Origin: Cantharellus purpuraceus
Lineage: Eukaryota; Basidiomycota; Agaricomycetes; Cantharellales; Hydnaceae
Length of the DNA: 64,000 nucleotides
Direction: 5' to 3'
Assembly: GCA_025174535.1 (NCBI GenBank)
Contig: JALBUN010000034.1
Span: 164,501 to 228,500 of the forward strand
In this document: one piece after another, positions 51,168-63,442 of the stretch
How the letters are laid out: the number at the start of each line of letters is the position of its first letter
Numbering within the stretch: position 1 is the stretch's first letter
Notes under the pieces: model-generated
The model's input: only the letters and a program-made list of their open reading frames with translations
The model's database searches: none
What the model was told of the DNA's origin: nothing
Program-made: the position numbers and the translations under genes

Positions 51168-52963
51168 GCTTGTAGCAAACAAGACATCTGATGCTGTCAA
51201 AGACTGTATTGTTAGTAGCTGTATATTGTTAGTCTCTGTATTTTTGCGAGACCCAATATATCATCGCGTGCCTGCGCGTATAAGGGCGTGGAGAACACGT
51301 GCAGGGGGCACTTCAGCGTCTTCACCTCTTCAACTAGTACGTGATGGCTTGCAAGGAACCGCGCGGCGAACTTTACGTACACTGAAATGTAAATGCTTCT
51401 GCACCGCCATGCTTTACCTCCTTAATCAGTCCCTGGTCTATTCAAGAAGCTGACATTGACCCGAAGAACAAAATCACTGCTTCACATTCGTCACACGACC
51501 ATGCAGATCTGGTGCGAATGTCCGACCTACACGGCTATATGATTCCTTCGTAGTAAATAAATTTCATACAAGGTTCATGAAAGGCTTACTTGTACGATCA
51601 CCGCAGGTCCAGTACACTGGCAACCAAACCCTGAAGACTGTCTCAGGAGCGTTCTCAGGTCCGACAGGTATATGACCTGAACTTACTGACTATTTAATTA
51701 CCGATATTGTCATTGCATCAGCCTCAGTCGGCGTGATGGTTTCCTCGTGGAAAGTGAAAACCAGAAATTTCTTGACCCGAAACAACAGTGGGCTAGAAAC
51801 ACAGTGGTTCAATATCGTGAATGAATATAGAAGACTCAGCTACTGAAGCAGTAAAGGCTTAACTTCAAGGGACGGTAGCCATAGTTATGTCACGAAGACT
51901 GGCTGAAACTATATTGAACGCTGGAGAGCAGAAAAGAAGTTTCATTTAAGACTGTACCAGCCTGGGCCATGTTCAATATGTGAATAAAATGATTAATAAT
52001 TTCATCCATACACTATCGGTATGGCGCCGTCCTTGTTCTTCAGGTTCAACTTCCGCCTCGCCTGCTTGCCGCCAATTCTTGGCTACGTGACAATTTCCTT
52101 TCTCGGTCACGACCGCACTCTTGAAGCGAATAAATTCGTGATTTGCGGCTGCTGAGATCCTAGGGTTAGGGCCCTAGGGTGCCCTGCTCATTTTAAAGGA
52201 AATCCTCGCGACGAACTAGACCAAAGAGAGTTAGCTGGCGCTTAGTGACGATAAGCAGGTCAAAACATTTATTGTAAGCTACACTGACAAGTATCTCCGG
52301 CCATTATATAGATCTTCCGGAGGCCTGACAGTAACCGGGTATCAAGTCAGCTATCTTCTGTTTTTTTTTTGTTCTGTTTTCCTTAAAAAAACATCAACGC
52401 TCTATCGACCTTGTGGCACTGTGGGGCCCCGGGTTTCAGTCCAATCCACTCTCCCAAGAGACCTTGATAAGATTCACAGCCGTTTCTAGATATGAATGTT
52501 TGCGGAGATCAATAGGGAAGATCAACATATCGCCACGCCCTTTGAGCCAAACGGAAGCACATGATCTGTTTACTGTCGGGTTGACTTCCCGCGATACTTA
52601 CCCATTCCAGAAAGCAGTGAACAGGCTATGTAGATGTGTACTAAGGTTGTGATCTTATGGCTCACCTGCCATTGTGACCGCGTTGACAAGACCCTCCCCA
52701 CAGCGCTATAATAGGATGACTAAATAACACGTTGTTCCCTCACGTCCCTCAGCCCCCCACTGCAAGAGGCAGGCGTAACCGTGGAGTCCTTTGAGCCTAG
52801 TAAGGACTTTCATCGATCGGCGCATAGACAGCGGGGCCTCACGCTTTCAGGCCGCTTCTGGTTCGTCTTTGCGCCCCCTCAAGCAAAATAAATTCGGTAT
52901 GGGCACTCGATATTTAAACCAGCCGTAGCTATAGTCATGTCTATCCAGTCTTGACGAGGCACA
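51168..52963. other. Gene-poor spacer
   Basis: No gene is supported. An AT-rich portion near 52350-52395 includes runs of T and A. Frames are short and unassigned. Confidence 0.5.
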
Positions 52964-54767
52964 ATGTCTCCCCTGTATCCTTCCTCTGACGTGGCAGAAA
53001 CACACTATCGCACCCAAGGGACGAGGCAACAGCCTTCTATGCTCCTCAGTGAGGCGTCTACACCGGCACAAGAATTTGCAAATTTGCGCCTCCCTCCCAT
53101 ACCTAGGCTCCTCTCGCACAACTCAATTTATCCTCTCTCAAGCTCCGGTGGCGCCTTTGCATCGTCATCTCTCCCTAATCATCCAACTAGCCCAATTTTT
53201 CAGTCGAATCGTCATGAAGAACAAGGTTATCGCTCACCCTATGAGCACCTATCCTTGTCGGCTCCTTCTTTCTCTGACCGCTTCCCGACGAGGAATAGAT
53301 ATGGCTCCCAGATGGACTATCTGACGACACAGGTAGCGCGTCCTTTGGGTTTAGGTATGGGCGTTTGCCAGTCCTTGCACATACATTAACAATGAACCAC
53401 AAGTAGGAACATCAGCAAGTTGTTTACAATTGGACAGAGTATCACCCACTTCTGAGCAGTCAAGCGCACCCGCATGGCACCGGTATGGAGCTCATTCGAG
53501 CTCAATTTGGCCGAGAGAGGTTGATAGAACCGCCTCCCCGCCTCGAAGCTCTCCCTTGGCACCCAGTGAAGTATCTTGTTCCCAGACATCAAGATCTACC
53601 GACTCCAGATATTCCGAAAGGACGCAGTCGAGTAGCGACTTGAGAGGGGAACGGCAGCTGGATGCCGATGTGCGAAGACAGGCATACCAACAGGTATGCG
53701 AACAACTACCAATGAGGTTAACGGCAGGAATGTTGCCCAACAGAGAGTATTATCCCTTGCCGCATCATCAGATGCAATTCGACGCGCTTGCCTTGCATGA
53801 TGGTCAGGACCTTCTCTCCCTGACTAACCTGATGGCCTTGCAACTCACTTTTGGTTGTTTAGCTTCGATCTTTCAGGATCGCGAGAATATAGGCCTTAAC
53901 ACGCTGGAGTGTGAGTTCGGGGAGCCCCCACCGCACTCGATGCCTATTATCATCGAGTGTGCAATTCTTGGGTCGCCTCATCAAAAACTTACACTCTCGG
54001 AGCTCCGCCTGACACTCAAACGACGGTTTCGACACTACGAGATAGAGGAAGAGAAAGGTGTAAAGTCATGGGAAGTGAGTCCATTATCATTTGATTTAAT
54101 AAGTTCTTCATTCTGCATATCACTTCTCTGAGGCATAGGCTATCTGCTGTCTATTGAATTTTCTTCAGTGCTGTGCGCACTTGATGACACTTTGACGTTC
54201 TCTTTGAATCCTCTCCAATTATCACTTGCGCGCTACTAATACATGATTAACGATAGCGAACTCTACTGCAAAACTTATCAAAGAAAACACGTTTTATAAA
54301 TACAGAACGCTCAATGTCGGAGCCAGGACAAGGCGGATATTGGCAAGTGGATCGCAATGCCCCACCGCCTAGTCGCGCACGCAGACGCAACATGAAGCGT
54401 TTTGCTTCTCCGCCGCGAACCAGCGCATCAGTGTCCCCTATTGATCGCGTCGATTCCTCTGTCTCGTCCACGCTTGGTAGTTCGTCGAGTCTCTTTCGTT
54501 CTATACTCGCCGAACAATTGCCTGGTGGACGTGCCCAGGGGATGAACGAGCGCTGTATCGTCCTTCCGACCATACAGAGGAGCAACACAGTAGTACTTCC
54601 CTCGAGTCCGAAACGCTGGAAGATCTCCACGGTGAGCACTTTTATGCCACTCTCAGAAACGACATGGAAACCACTTCGTCGATGAGAGTTACACCATGGC
54701 AACGATGGATCGACTGATTACCTTTCCTTTCCTACAGGAAAGATCACCACGGAACAAGGGACCGTGA
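52964..54767 (+). CDS. Forkhead transcription factor, copy 1
   Basis: A nuclear winged-helix DNA-binding protein. The ATG at 52964 starts MSPLYPSSDVAETHYRTQG. Exon one ends at 53354 and exon two starts at 53440. The low-complexity serine/proline-rich N-terminal half leads to REYYPLPHHQMQFDALAL. The forkhead domain begins at IECAILGSPHQKLTLSELRL and continues RRFRHYEIEEE..KSWE. The next exon, from about 54257, reads RTLLQNLSKKTRFINTERSM followed by SEPGQGGYWQVD, matching the recognition helix and wing of the family. The helix lacks the usual NSVRHNLS wording (it reads RTLLQNLS). The C-terminus depends on one more splice: either TGA at 54685, or across an intron to ERSPRNKGP and TGA at 54765-54767. 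A paralogue follows 2.4 kb downstream. Confidence 0.78.
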
Positions 54768-57172
54768 TACGCACATCCTCCGCGTCGAGCAGAGAACACG
54801 CCCCCAACCGGAACATCCCTTGTAGCCGAAAATACGCCCTTCCTGGAGACCCCACTCAAAGAAGAGCAGGACAACCGAACGGAAGGGGTGCTCTACTCCG
54901 GTCTCAGGGTGGTTGGTAGGACGTGACTGTCCGCACTGCAAGTGACTGGGCGAGAGGGCGATGGAGGATGGACGGGGGAGCTAGGCCTTCTTTATAGTGT
55001 TTCGATCTTCGAGCTTTCATGGTGTCTCGAAGATAGTTCATGTGCCAAGATGCTGATTGGCAGGTCCTGTCAGCACGACGAACACGAGTTAGCCACTTTA
55101 TGCTTCAGACGCTCATTTACAACGGGAAATTCACGTGTTTCATCTTCTTTGACTGTACATTGAATCCCTGGTCTTCAACACACTCTCTTCATGCATATCA
55201 CTGACTCGTCACGGAAGTGACGAAGTGTGCGACGAGGCGCGTGATGTGGTGCAGATCCGCCTTCTGAAGTTCGAATGGCCAATTGGTCGAGATGCCGTAA
55301 GAGGGGCTGGAACACGAAGCATGAGAGATAGGTCTTTATCCGCGGTAGGGATTGCAATGGGAGAGAATTTCCAGCGCAATAGGCCGGTGAATTGCATATC
55401 GATAAGCTCTTAGACGACGGCGTCCACTGCCCACATGCGGACGTAAAGGAAACAGCGTCATTTGTAGAAGGCGAAGCCAAGGTCCGCATTGCATATCTAT
55501 ACCTGCGGGGGGCTACGGGCCTGGCTGCGTTCTGAACGATCTTAACAGGGATAAAACATTATCCGGCGAAGGATTTGATGTCCCAGTGATTTGTGAATTG
55601 CGATGTATGAATCTTCGACGGATCGTTGCTCTCGAGTTGGTCATGGGATTTGTGTAAGCAGCGTACAGAACGACCCACAGCGTCTGGTACTGGCACGCAT
55701 TGGGCTGGAGCACTCACGCGCCCGCAAGCTCATATGGGACGTGGCTCTTGAACGATTTGTGAGAAAGGTGGTGGTCGAGGAGTGGCCACATCAGCGGAGG
55801 TGGAATTTAGTGCCAACATGGTTCATGTGGTAGTTTGTTTGTCTTTCTCCACCTCCCTCCATCGTGCCACCGACGCTTTTGCCTCCTACCCTCATCTTCC
55901 CCTGCTGAAATCTCTGCTAAGGAGCTGGTCTTCTTCTCAGGATTTTCATCCATCCAAGCCTTCGCGACAAAGGATGGCGGCTCTCTGGCTTGGCTGCGCT
56001 GACCTGGCGGCCATACACTATCTGGTTCATGTTGTACACGGGCTTGCTCTTCTTTTACAGCGCGACGACTGAATATCTACTGTTACTGACGAGTCTTGAC
56101 GGTCTTCTTGGCGGTCACGGGTCATAACAAATCTGGAAGCGTGACGTGATCGTTGCCGAACCGGAGGTTGTTTCTGGATGCGCGTGTAGGTCCATGTTAG
56201 CATGGCGTAGGAAAGCCCATCATTGCATTAGCCGCCGGTGAGTGCCTCCCATCAGGTAAATCCCGTCCTCTTCCACAGTTGATGCGTGGCGTCTGGTAGG
56301 GCATGGTCAACAATAAACTTTCAAAGTTCATGGCTAAGTACTGTCGAGCCATCTGTCTGATGTGTGCTGGCTGTCGCGAACTTCCACGAACAAATGTCCC
56401 TCTAAAGCGAATAATTTATTGCAAGAAATTGGGGAACTAAATTCACCATGTAAAAAGCTGCAGACAACAAGGGCTTCGGCAGGCCCCGCACACAACTGTT
56501 CCTTCAAATCCGCACCATACGGACTTTTACTCACCTCTATAACCCAAGCTTTCCTATCGCCTGCGCTTGTGACACGACCATCGCTCGGAGGGTTCACGGA
56601 CAGTGTTTTTCCACATACAAGCGCCTCTCAGAGTCAACACGGCCATCCCTTCTCTCACCCCTTCTCCTTTCACTTCATCTTCCGCATCCCTCTCACGACC
56701 CACCACTTCTCCTGCGACCGTTGAGCACGGCGTACTGTGCTCACACCTTCCGCTACAAGTCTCTACACAACACCACTCGTCACTAAATTTCCTCGACGTG
56801 TCGCACGCACACAAGGCCACCCAGACACCATCTCGCACGCATTCATATCGAGGGATTTGCGCTGTACATTATCTGTGAACACTGGTCGGGCCTTGTGAGT
56901 GCGTTACTCTGTGACACCCTTTCATTCTCGTCGCCGCCGCTCAGGGTTGGTATACCGCGGCGCGACTTCACGAAGTGTTGCAGACGGTGTTTATGCCCTG
57001 GTTTATCAACACGCACCCCTTGTCTGCTCGCTTGCTCGCACAATGCGTCCGTTCATGCAATGATCGTTCTTCTATTGTGATCACCATGCTGGCTGGCTTT
57101 GAAAGGGATGCTCATATCTACTTCCCCCATGTAGCTTCATTCAGCTAGACCGCTGTATCTCACAGTTTGACG
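54768..57172. other. Spacer between the forkhead genes with coding-like fragments
   Basis: Between about 55390 and 55840 several plus-strand pieces read like protein in shifting frames, including ELHIDKLLDDGVHCPHADVK and CVLNDLNRDKTLSGEGFDVP. I do not recognise the source, and they may be the decayed remains of a gene. From 55830 to 57170 the longest frames (96, 120 and 91 codons) are low-complexity and unassigned. Confidence 0.35.
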
Positions 57173-59538
57173 ATGCCACGGTCTCCACCTCGACCAGATT
57201 CTCCGCCCGGGTACACGAGAGCTACCGCAAATCGACCCTATCCTCCTCCGCCATACGACCCTTACTCCACCTACACAGACGCACGCCACTCACTCCAACG
57301 CTATTCCCAGAGTCACCCGCACCCCTCCGTGTATTTCGGCCGTGACCAGTACCGCCGACACGGGGGAGATCCTTACTACCATCCGTATAGTGGCTATGCT
57401 CCGCCCTTTCACAAACCAGAATACCGCCCTCATCCCTATGGACCTCCTCTTCCGCATCCTCCAGCCCCTCCAGCCCCACCAGTGCAACCTCGTCCACAAC
57501 GTACCCGCCAGCCTTACCCTCCCATCAATCGTGGGTCGCACGGCTCTCGGTCGCCCCTACGACCTGCTTTCAACTATTATCGCTCACAAACTAACTGCCA
57601 ACAGGCGCCTCCTCATCCGACTTCGTCATGGGAGAGCACTGAGCCACCTCAGAATTACGAGGATGAAGCATGTTCCAGTCATTCACGGCCTGAAGGTGAA
57701 CGCCGTGCACGTTCACAGAGCGCAGGGAGCAGGTGTGGATCAGAAGTTCAGGAGTCGACGCCTTCCCCGGTTGATCCTGAGGGCATTCGACGGTGGGAGG
57801 AGCAGCATGCCCCAACGTTGTCGCCACGGGATTTGTCAAGGTGTGGATCATCTCGTGAAGGTGAGGCGGGAAACGATACAGGAGAGGAAGCTATCGATCC
57901 TGCTCTCAAGAACATCTCTCATTCGAGCCGGTCATCTTCATTGCACGAGTTCGATGCACATGATTCAGTCGCGGATGATAGGTCTTCTCAAGGCAGCAGA
58001 GCCGACGATGTCAACGCGCCGACAACTGAAGACGGGGTCATACGAATTCCGAACTCGCAGCAGCGACCTAATTCTGAGTATTACCCTAGCCCTCATCACC
58101 AGGCACAATTCGCAGCTCTGGCAAAAGAGACAGGTACATATATGCTCTTTGTTTCTTGATGTACTCCTGCGTCGCAACGTGTTCGAATGTTGCTCATTGT
58201 TTTCTCTGCGACTAGGGAATACGCAACAGGGCAATATCGGGCTTAACTCACTTTCGGACGGGGAACCAAAGGAACGCCCGTCTTATCCAATACCGACGAT
58301 CATCAAGTGCGCCATCCTGGGGTCACCACACGAACGGCTCACCCTATCCGAGCTGTATACGGCGATGGAGGAGCGGTTTTCTTTCTATAAAACCTATGAC
58401 AAAAAATCTTGGAGGGTAAGCCGGTTGTTGATTCTGGTGGTTTTATTCCACCATCACTCTATTCATCACTCCATCAATTTATTCTGGAAATATCAGTTGG
58501 AGAAATGGATATGATTTCCGCCTATCATCTTTTTACTACTGGGTTGATTTACTCGCGTATACTGACAAGCCATTGTAGAATTCAGTCCGACACAATCTGT
58601 CATTAAACAACCAATTTGCCAAGAAGGAGCGTCCCATGACGGAGCCTGGCAAGGGTCATTACTGGGTCGTAGTTCCTGACATGCCACAGGGTAATAAAAG
58701 GGAACGTAAACGGAACAAGAAGCCGGGTAAACGAGCCTTGGCAGCCATGGCAGCGGAGCAGACGCGATTAGCACTTTTGAAGGGGCCCGGAAAGAGTGCT
58801 GATGCCAGCACGGGTTCTGATTCCAAGGAGGCTAATGCAAAGATCCCTATTGATCCTCGATTGACAGGGGGAGAATCATCATACCCTCTCTCGGTGGGAA
58901 GACACGTAACTGCTACATTGCCTGCAAATGCGGGGAGCTATGCGGCTGTCACGGGCACTATACCACCTCCGGCACTCGATAGACATTTATTCCATCCGTG
59001 GCGAGGAGACACACCTTCTTCAGCTTCTCCTAATGACTCTAGTCAACCAACAGCAGAGTCAGCCTCGACATCACAGCAAGACCCAGATTCCACCCAGCAG
59101 TCCATTTCGTCAAACGAGAGCGAACAAGCTTTAGCACAAGAAACATTACAAAGCTCAGGTTCTCCGGGCCCAGGTGCTGCAGAGTCGTTACCACAGAAGC
59201 CAAGGAGGAGGGCCACTAGTTCTCCGGCGCCGGCGCCTAAGGAAAGCTCTGTTGGTGGGGTGGCCCGGACGTCCAAGACACGGGCTAGTCGGCGGTTTGA
59301 CCCGACGACAGTGGGTCCCACTCCTTCATCCCCACGTCGGAGCGCGTTCGAGACACTTTCCGCTGCACTGGAGCGCGAGGGAATTGGGGCGACGGGTAGT
59401 GGTGGCCCGGCTTCTAGGGCGCGCAGGCGGCTAGGTCGTGGCAATGGACGTGCGAGCGACGGAGATGACTCTGAGAGTGATGGTGACCCGAGCGGGAGCG
59501 GCGACGAGGAATTCAGCCCCAGGAGTTACAGACGATGA
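57173..59538 (+). CDS. Forkhead transcription factor, copy 2
   Basis: Three exons (57173-58133, 58216-58415 and 58579-59538) give a protein of about 700 residues. The N-terminal 300 residues are rich in proline, tyrosine and arginine (RPYPPPPYDPYSTY). The forkhead domain starts at SYPIPTIIKCAILGSPHERL, continues TLSELYTAMEERFSFYKTYD, KKSWR, and across the second intron reads NSVRHNLSLNNQFAKKERPM and TEPGKGHYWVV. NSVRHNLS is the classical recognition helix. A basic stretch follows at once (NKRERKRNKKPGKR), a likely nuclear signal. The C-terminus is serine/proline-rich with a basic patch (SRARRRLGRG) and an acidic end. It shares the EYYPxPHHQxQF lead-in and the (N)IGLN segment with copy 1, so the two are paralogues. 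Targets are unknown. Confidence 0.9.
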
Positions 59539-60734
59539 GCGCGTCCATGGGCGCTTGAGCATTCATGCTGCGTGTTTAGGTTTTATTTGTGTATGTGTGG
59601 GTGCATTGGTCCACAACGACGTCTTTTGATTTTTTTTATATTTAGTGCATCAATTTTTCCTGGTTCTGTGACATAGCACTGTTCTTGTTTTCTCATCATA
59701 ATTGGCATTTTCTGCTACAACATCCTTTTCACATCATTCTCCTACCACTTTTCTAGGAGTTGGGTTTGCATGATAGTGTGTATTGATACTCACTCGATAT
59801 ATTTCCTTTTCTCTGTTGGGCTTTGACACCTATATATTGTGGACTGTGGTGTGCATTAGTAGTAATCGGCTTCGTTCAGCGGGGCACGGCCACTTCATAA
59901 GGCGTTTTCGTTGACCATAGCTTTAACGAGTCAGAAGCGGATCATGAGTAATCCTGCTTCATGAATTCTGCATTGACAGATTTGAATGATCAAGGTCGTA
60001 TGAGACTTTACCGTGGCATCGTGGTTGATGTTCGTAGTTGTTCAACATCTTTAATAGCTATACATAGCAATGCGTTTGAAGACCAACAAAGGACCCGATC
60101 CGAACGTTAGCCATAACAAGAAACTAGAGAATCAGGTAGAAACGGCGCAATAGGTGTGGGCAAGAATTGAAAGTACTGGGCAGAGAGTTTCAGTGTATAT
60201 AAGCGACATATATGTCTAATTGAGTCATTGAGAATTACTGTAATGAGGGTGTGTTCCAAATGTACGATTTAGCTTTAGCTCAATTAAGTTGATGGCCGGC
60301 CCGTGACCGGTGACAGTAACGTATGCACGCTCGACCAGATGCGTCGATAAATCGATGAACCCCTGAAGCGACATATACAGTTGGCTCAACTCCCCCGCCA
60401 GTGATTTCCGGAGAGTGCCATGCAATTCCATACCTTCGATTCGCACGACAGCGCCTCGTATTTGACAAGTCAGCCCCGTGATTACTAGATATCCACGTAC
60501 AGAAGAGAGAATGTACGTGATTAATTATGTAGAAGGTGCCTATCATGGTTGTTCAGATGGGGCTGAACAACAAATGCTGATCCTGGGGATCCGCCATCCA
60601 ATTGCGGAAGCTTGGCATGGGTTGATTTCGTATAATTGCCGGAGGATTTGCAAAAGGACGCTAGTTCCCCCCTCCCTGAAGCTCGTCCTCACCACCATTG
60701 TGAGCCATTGTGCTCGAGTCAGATAGGACGTAGC
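59539..60734. other. Spacer, no gene seen
   Basis: A T-rich stretch just after the forkhead stop (59628-59645) probably belongs to its 3' untranslated region. Frames further on are short and unassigned. Confidence 0.5.
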
Positions 60735-62373
60735 ATGGATTTTAGCCTCGCGACTCTGGTTTCTGCAGGTGAACAAGGCCGAAGAGTGAGTGTGTCAGAG
60801 CGATGCTTATGATCTGTCTGTTCCAGGCCGGGTTGTCAACTCCTCGACGTTTGCGTCTCTCGCTTTTCTTGTGTATGATCATGGTAAGACTTGGTTCCCA
60901 AGCACGAAGACTGACTTCTGACTTGCGTGCAAGTCCTCACGTTGGACGCCGAAGTTCGTGACAAGCACCAATCTAACCCTGCAGACAGTGCTAAGGCTTG
61001 TCGCAGATACGACTTGTGTGGACTCACCAAAGTCGATGGTCATTTGGCACAGTATTACTCATATTTGTACAGATTGACGCTCTTTTAGACCGCAGCAAAG
61101 CTAATGGGGCTGTCTTCCAGAATCGGTATTTTGGACCGTTTACACTTATTTTCAACATCATTGGTACGGCTTCGGTGTATTCTGGGATGAGCGCTTTTTT
61201 ACTAATTTCTCTCACAGTGTACACTAGTCCCTCTGTTTCAATGCAGGTGTGCTAGTATTGATATGATGCATATACGGAGCGCTGATCTGTTTGGCAGTTG
61301 TATGTATTTGGTGCTTTGGGCCGACACTATATGCTTATGGATGTTACACCTGGTTAGCTGCGATCGCTTCCATTGGTGGGAAACGACGTCGTAAGTTCGG
61401 CAGCAGCTCGGTAAAACTTGCATCGTCTAAAAAATCTTCAGGGAAGCAATTGCGGTTTTGGCCGTGGAAGGTGATGACTCATCTATGCATTTCTGTGCAA
61501 AGCTGATCATTGCTGATTAGTTATTCTGATGACTCGTGTACACCCGTTTCTTTGTTCTATCTGTTCGATACTCTGACGCTAAACTATTTCGTAGATATAC
61601 GCTGTTTATGAGCGTAATAGAAAACTACTGGTGTTTTTCGGCCTTATCTTTGTTGCTGAAGTGGCAGGCACTCTTGTAATCGTAGACTCAGGCTTGCCGC
61701 ATAGTGTGTCACGAGTGTTATTCCACTTGCCTTTACATGACTGAATTTACCACCCAGGTATTCCTCGGCCTTATGGCATCCTGGCTGGTTGCTTTGTTTC
61801 TGCCCAGCCTCCGCTGTACTTTCTTACATGGATCCCGTCACTCGTCTGTGAAAGCATTTTGTGTTTTCTAATGTTGTACAAGGCTTGGAAGATGTATAAA
61901 GACAGTTACGACTCATCGCTGATGCGGTTGATAATTCGGGACAGGTGCGCTACGTTGTTTCGTTGATGAGTGTAGAAGGACTGACAAATCGATAGTATAC
62001 TTTATTTTATAACGTAAGCACTGGAATGTCTAGACAAGTCCGAAGCTGTAGTCATAAAGGTCTACAGCATATTCGCGGCACTGCTCATAAACTGTTTAGT
62101 CTGGGCATTCGCTTCTCAAAATTACCTAGAGGTGGCGCTTAGGTGACTGAGATTCCATCACTCATCCCACTACGTGTACCGACCTAAGCGCTTTGCAGCT
62201 GGGCAGTTGCCCTTCCGTGTTCGCTGGGAAGTCGACTTCTTTTTAATATGCGTGAGCGCGTGTATCGCCCCCAGACTTCGCTACAAATCTCGGACGTGGA
62301 GGTAGAGATGCATACGTTTAGGGTGGCGGGTCGGTCTGGACTATCTGCATCATCAGCACAAAGTCGTGTGTAG
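60735..62373 (+). CDS. DUF6533 seven-helix membrane protein
   Basis: A multi-helix membrane protein of a family expanded in mushroom-forming fungi; its function is unknown. The proposed start is the ATG at 60735 (MDFSLATLVSAGEQGRR). Exon joins give SSTFASLAFLVYDHVLTLDA and VWTHQSRWSFGTVLLIFV, which form the DUF6533 core. Further helices are FGPFTLIFNIIGTASVYSG, CIWCFGPTLYAYGCYTW, LLVFFGLIFVAEVAGTLVIV, FLTWIPSLVCESILCFLML and VYSIFAALLINCLVWAFA. The last exon reads AVALPCSLGSRLLFNMRERV and ends in a short cytoplasmic tail with TAG at 62371-62373. At least eight exons are needed, so the exact boundaries are approximate. No lesion was seen, but several short exons are weakly supported. Confidence 0.68.
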
Positions 62374-63442
62374 GAGCTACTGGCATTGGACATTTGGAGC
62401 GTAGTGTTGTGACTCGACGATAACGGCTTGTTGGCTTGTCTTTGTGACAGGTAATCGAGGTATAAGGGGCCTCGTGGGCCGTTTCATGATCGTCCATGGA
62501 GTATATGGACTCGGTGCATAAGCCAGGCGCTTCCACCTCTTCGGATGAACCGGAATGCCAAATAAAAGTAGAATACATTGTATCTCAGCATGATCCAACC
62601 TTCTTAACCGACTATGTAGTCGTGGCCCCAATTGTGTGCTACACTGCTTACATACAGTATGACTCGAAGACTCGTGGGCCGGTTTACGGTTATCCGTGGA
62701 AAAAGCCCACGGACTCGGTAGATTCATGGCCCAGGCACTCTCCACTCTTCTGGAAATCCATCATACGTTAAACACGTAAATCATGTGCATCTTATAATTT
62801 AGATACCATCCAGCAACACTTTCTGTGCAACCCTTGCTCCTATGGGAGCTGCCGCCAGGTGACCGAATCTTTGATCAAAGCATCATCATCTACAGATCTG
62901 TTGCTGTACTTCGAAGAGGCGCGCCGAGATCGCTGTTACTGCAGTGCGCCTTGGATGGGATGCAGTGCATCGATCGAGATTGCGCTGGTGCTTCGCGTTG
63001 TATTGATAGGAGTCGTCAACACTACTTTGATGATTTGCGTGTATATCCTTAATTCCAATTTTCGGTACCTGACGTATGAGCTCCTGTGTGGCGCCACATT
63101 GATTGTCTCCTCGCCATGTGACGCGCGTACAGTGCATTGATCTGGACAGGATGGTGGCGAACAGTTCACGTTGGAATTGAGAGAACTGCTCGAAATATAC
63201 AAGGTCATGGAGTGCATGTGACAGGATTTGTGGCGACCGTTGGGGAGAATTGCGGACGATGCTGCTGAGCAATTAAATAGGCAACGCCGTTGTCCTCTAA
63301 AACATGTCAGTGGCGGCAGGCAAAGTTGTCAACGTAAGGCGTCTACCGTTGCCCCGACGCGCTCGCGGGCCGCGGGATCAGATGTCCTAATAACGCGCCT
63401 GACACTGCGTTGGCTGGCTTCTCGTTCACCACTACCGTCAGT
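62374..63442. other. Spacer before the right-edge gene
   Basis: Frames of 75-93 codons between 62496 and 63140 are unassigned. One contains a hydrophobic helix (ALVLRVVLIGVVNTTLMICV) and could be an exon. Two segments near 62468-62520 and 62665-62720 resemble each other, suggesting an old duplication. From about 63340 the DNA becomes GC-rich. Confidence 0.4.

Noticed and set aside
54240..54320. Apparent frameshift inside the forkhead domain of copy 1
   Set aside because: Using the acceptor at about 54256 in phase 0 gives a continuous reading through the recognition helix and wing into SEPGQGGYWQVD.
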